This document shows, in pieces, positions 62,555-64,000 of a stretch of 64,000 nt of DNA (position 1 is the first letter of the stretch; every line of letters begins with the position of its first letter). This stretch comes from Microbulbifer sp. YPW16 (lineage in GTDB: Bacteria; Pseudomonadota; Gammaproteobacteria; Pseudomonadales; Cellvibrionaceae): the NCBI RefSeq assembly GCF_021290385.1, contig NZ_CP089928.1, positions 1,844,501 to 1,908,500 of the forward strand. The letters are read 5' to 3'. Position numbers and translations under genes: made by a program. The notes beneath the pieces are model-generated. The model made no database searches. It was not told the origin of the DNA and saw nothing but the letters and a program-made list of their open reading frames with translations.

Positions 62555-63043
62555 TTACGGCAGGCGGAAGTTCAGTTCGGCAGCTATCTTCTCTAGCTGC
62601 TGGAACAGGGGATGGTTTTTAGGCATGTTCTTGCTACTGGCTTTGAATAGCTCAACCGCTAACTCGCGGTTGCCCAGGTTAATGTGGCTGACGGCACTGT
62701 AGAAAGTCGCGGCGTAATCGTCATCTGAATCGACCAGTGGCTTCCATACTTCCAGCGCCGTATGCCAGTCTCGCGCCTGGAAATATGTCATCCCCAACTG
62801 AAAGCGGGCCAGTGCATTATCCTGGTTCAGCTTCAAAATCTTCTGAAAATGCGTGCGAGCCTCTTCGATCATGCCCAGCTGTTGGTACGTGGCGGAGAGC
62901 ATGCCCAATGCAACTTCATTTGCCGGAAACTCTTCGACAAATTCCTTCAGCAGCGGTAATGCATTTTCGTAGTTCTCTGCTTTTACCAGCGCCAGGATTG
63001 GCTTGAGGCGCTGCCTCTGTTCACTATCGTTGTTCGCAGACAA
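62555..63043 (-). CDS. Small TPR protein
   Basis: The 162-residue cytoplasmic protein has about four TPR motifs (LSATYQQLGMIEEARTHFQKILKLNQDNALARFQLG). Its size matches class II type III chaperones (about 160-170 residues, three TPRs), which is suggestive but not proof. It lies 6 bp before the larger TPR gene. Confidence 0.8.
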   Translation of the reverse strand: MSANNDSEQRQRLKPILALVKAENYENALPLLKEFVEEFPANEVALGMLSATYQQLGMIEEARTHFQKILKLNQDNALARFQLGMTYFQARDWHTALEVWKPLVDSDDDYAATFYSAVSHINLGNRELAVELFKASSKNMPKNHPLFQQLEKIAAELNFRLP

Positions 63044-63058
63044 TCTTCTATACTCTCT

Positions 63059-63418
63059 TCAGGAACCAAGCCGTGCGATGAGGTTGTGCAACGCCTGGCT
63101 GAGGTTTTTATCATTATTGAGATGATGATGAATCCGGGTTACCAGAAGGTTAAATTTTGGCTCATTCCGGACTTTATCGCCGAATTCCCATGCAAGAACG
63201 CTTTCGAGAACGGCCTTTGTTTTCTTCTCCGTATCGCCTGATTCTGCCTCTATCTGTTTCAATCTGGTCTTGAGTTCTTTTTCGAGCTCCGGCAATGACA
63301 CTCTTGCATTGGTCGATGCGGTTTTTTCCCGACCATCTACCTTCGTGTCTCTCTTTTCTGTGGAAACCCTGCTTCGCAATAAGCGTGAGAGCGCACCTAC
63401 GCCATCAATGGGATCCAA
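63059..63418 (-). CDS. Small helical protein of unknown function
   Basis: The 119-residue protein has a basic, disordered N-terminal 45 residues and a helical C-terminal part (VLESVLAWEFGDKVRNEPKF then LVTRIHHHLNNDKNLSQALHNLIARL). There is no signal peptide or membrane segment. I do not recognise the family. The spacing (15 bp on each side) puts it in the operon with the TPR genes. It could be a chaperone or partner of the TPR proteins. Confidence 0.7.
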   Translation of the reverse strand: MDPIDGVGALSRLLRSRVSTEKRDTKVDGREKTASTNARVSLPELEKELKTRLKQIEAESGDTEKKTKAVLESVLAWEFGDKVRNEPKFNLLVTRIHHHLNNDKNLSQALHNLIARLGS

Positions 63419-63433
63419 GGTCCTGCTCCAGAT

Positions 63434-64000
63434 TTAGTGCTTCTTGAGGGACTGGCGGTAACCACTGAGGGCAATGTGCGTTCCTGCCCGGGTGGCAGGG
63501 GCTTCGGCCGGTTCCAGGTTAGCGCCCGCAGCCTGGCTCTCCAGTGCCGCCGCAGCTGACTCTATCACCCTGGACATATCGTTATTCAGTGGGGCATTGA
63601 AGTCATTTCTTGCTATGCCCATCTCCAGATGCTTGATACATCCTTCGAAGTCATCCTCGACAAGTGCCAGCATCCCCTGACTGAACAGCCTGAAAGCGTG
63701 GTCTTCAGGCAAACCTGACAGGCCTTCCCAGGTACTTCTCGCCTTTTCCACCTCGCCCGAGGTCAAGTAAAGCAGGCCGAGCTGGAAAACTGCTGTTTTC
63801 TCGCCAGCATCCATATCTATCGCACGCTGCATCCACTCTGCAGCACTATCCACCATCTGGATCTGTGCATACAACGCACCAATCATATAAGTAGCCTTTG
63901 CATGGTTTGGATCTGATTCAACACAGCGCTTGAACAGGTCCAGGGACTTTTCCACGTCGTCGGACTCCAGGGAATGTAGGCCGAGGTGAAATAGCTCATC
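63434..64000 (-). CDS. TPR protein, 5' end outside the window
   Basis: The reading frame is still open at the right edge; residues from the edge (DELFHLGLHSLESDDVEKSLDLFKRCVESD) already have the TPR pattern. So the GTG at 63955 is not the true start. At least four TPR motifs are visible, followed by a low-complexity alanine-rich tail ending at 63434. It is probably the same kind of cytoplasmic TPR protein as its two downstream neighbours and in the same operon. The promoter of the whole flagellar-type operon must lie further right. Confidence 0.8.
   Translation of the reverse strand, partial: DELFHLGLHSLESDDVEKSLDLFKRCVESDPNHAKATYMIGALYAQIQMVDSAAEWMQRAIDMDAGEKTAVFQLGLLYLTSGEVEKARSTWEGLSGLPEDHAFRLFSQGMLALVEDDFEGCIKHLEMGIARNDFNAPLNNDMSRVIESAAAALESQAAGANLEPAEAPATRAGTHIALSGYRQSLKKH

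Overview
The window looks like the chromosome of a Gram-negative gammaproteobacterium. The evidence is a full set of flagellar-type export genes, P- and L-ring genes, lipoproteins, and RAYT transposases with REP-like palindromes. A marine Cellvibrionales-type host is a guess. Nearly every gene lies on the minus strand, so transcription runs from right to left. Base composition is mosaic: very GC-rich in the YD-repeat genes, moderate in the flagellar genes, AT-rich in the small genes between the two giants.

Region 1 (1-12505) is the 5' two-thirds of a giant YD-repeat (Rhs-family) gene that runs off the left edge. Region 2 (12.9-15.6 kb) holds two lipoprotein genes. Region 3 (16.1-24.1 kb) is an accessory array of small, AT-rich, mostly unrecognised minus-strand genes that look like orphan immunity genes. 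One still has the tail of a truncated HNH-like toxin in front of it. The array is punctuated by two 1278-bp RAYT elements, their fragments, and many copies of a short inverted end repeat with the core ATGGGTGTCC. Region 4 (24046-42384) is a second, complete giant YD gene of 6112 codons. It ends in a LysM-like module, a hydrophobic segment and a lytic transglycosylase-like domain, and its 3' end overlaps a gene for an exported 378-residue protein that is the best candidate for its immunity protein. The two giant genes share about 11.2 kb with no difference I could find.

Region 5 (42594-61397) is one unbroken block of flagellar-family genes. In transcription order they are fliQ, fliR, flhB, flhA, flgF, flgG, flgA, flgH, flgI, flgB, flgC, fliE, fliF, a 121-codon gene in the fliG slot, fliH, fliI, fliJ, a fliK-like gene, flgD, flgE, fliM-like, fliN, fliO, fliP and a fliA-type sigma factor. 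Four further genes (three TPR proteins and one unknown) precede it and run off the right edge.

The export gate, ATPase complex, rod, P/L rings and hook are present. The rotary parts are missing or reduced: no full-length FliG, a short FliM without the CheY-binding N-terminus, a FliF with a short cytoplasmic tail, and no stator, filament or chemotaxis gene in view. The sigma gene is followed after 209 bp by the giant YD gene in the same orientation. My main inference is that this is a flagellum-derived, probably non-motile secretion apparatus dedicated to giant YD-repeat toxins, with its own sigma factor and an island of immunity genes. No VgrG, Hcp, PAAR or Tc component is visible. The export route is not proven by the sequence, and missing flagellar genes could lie outside the window.
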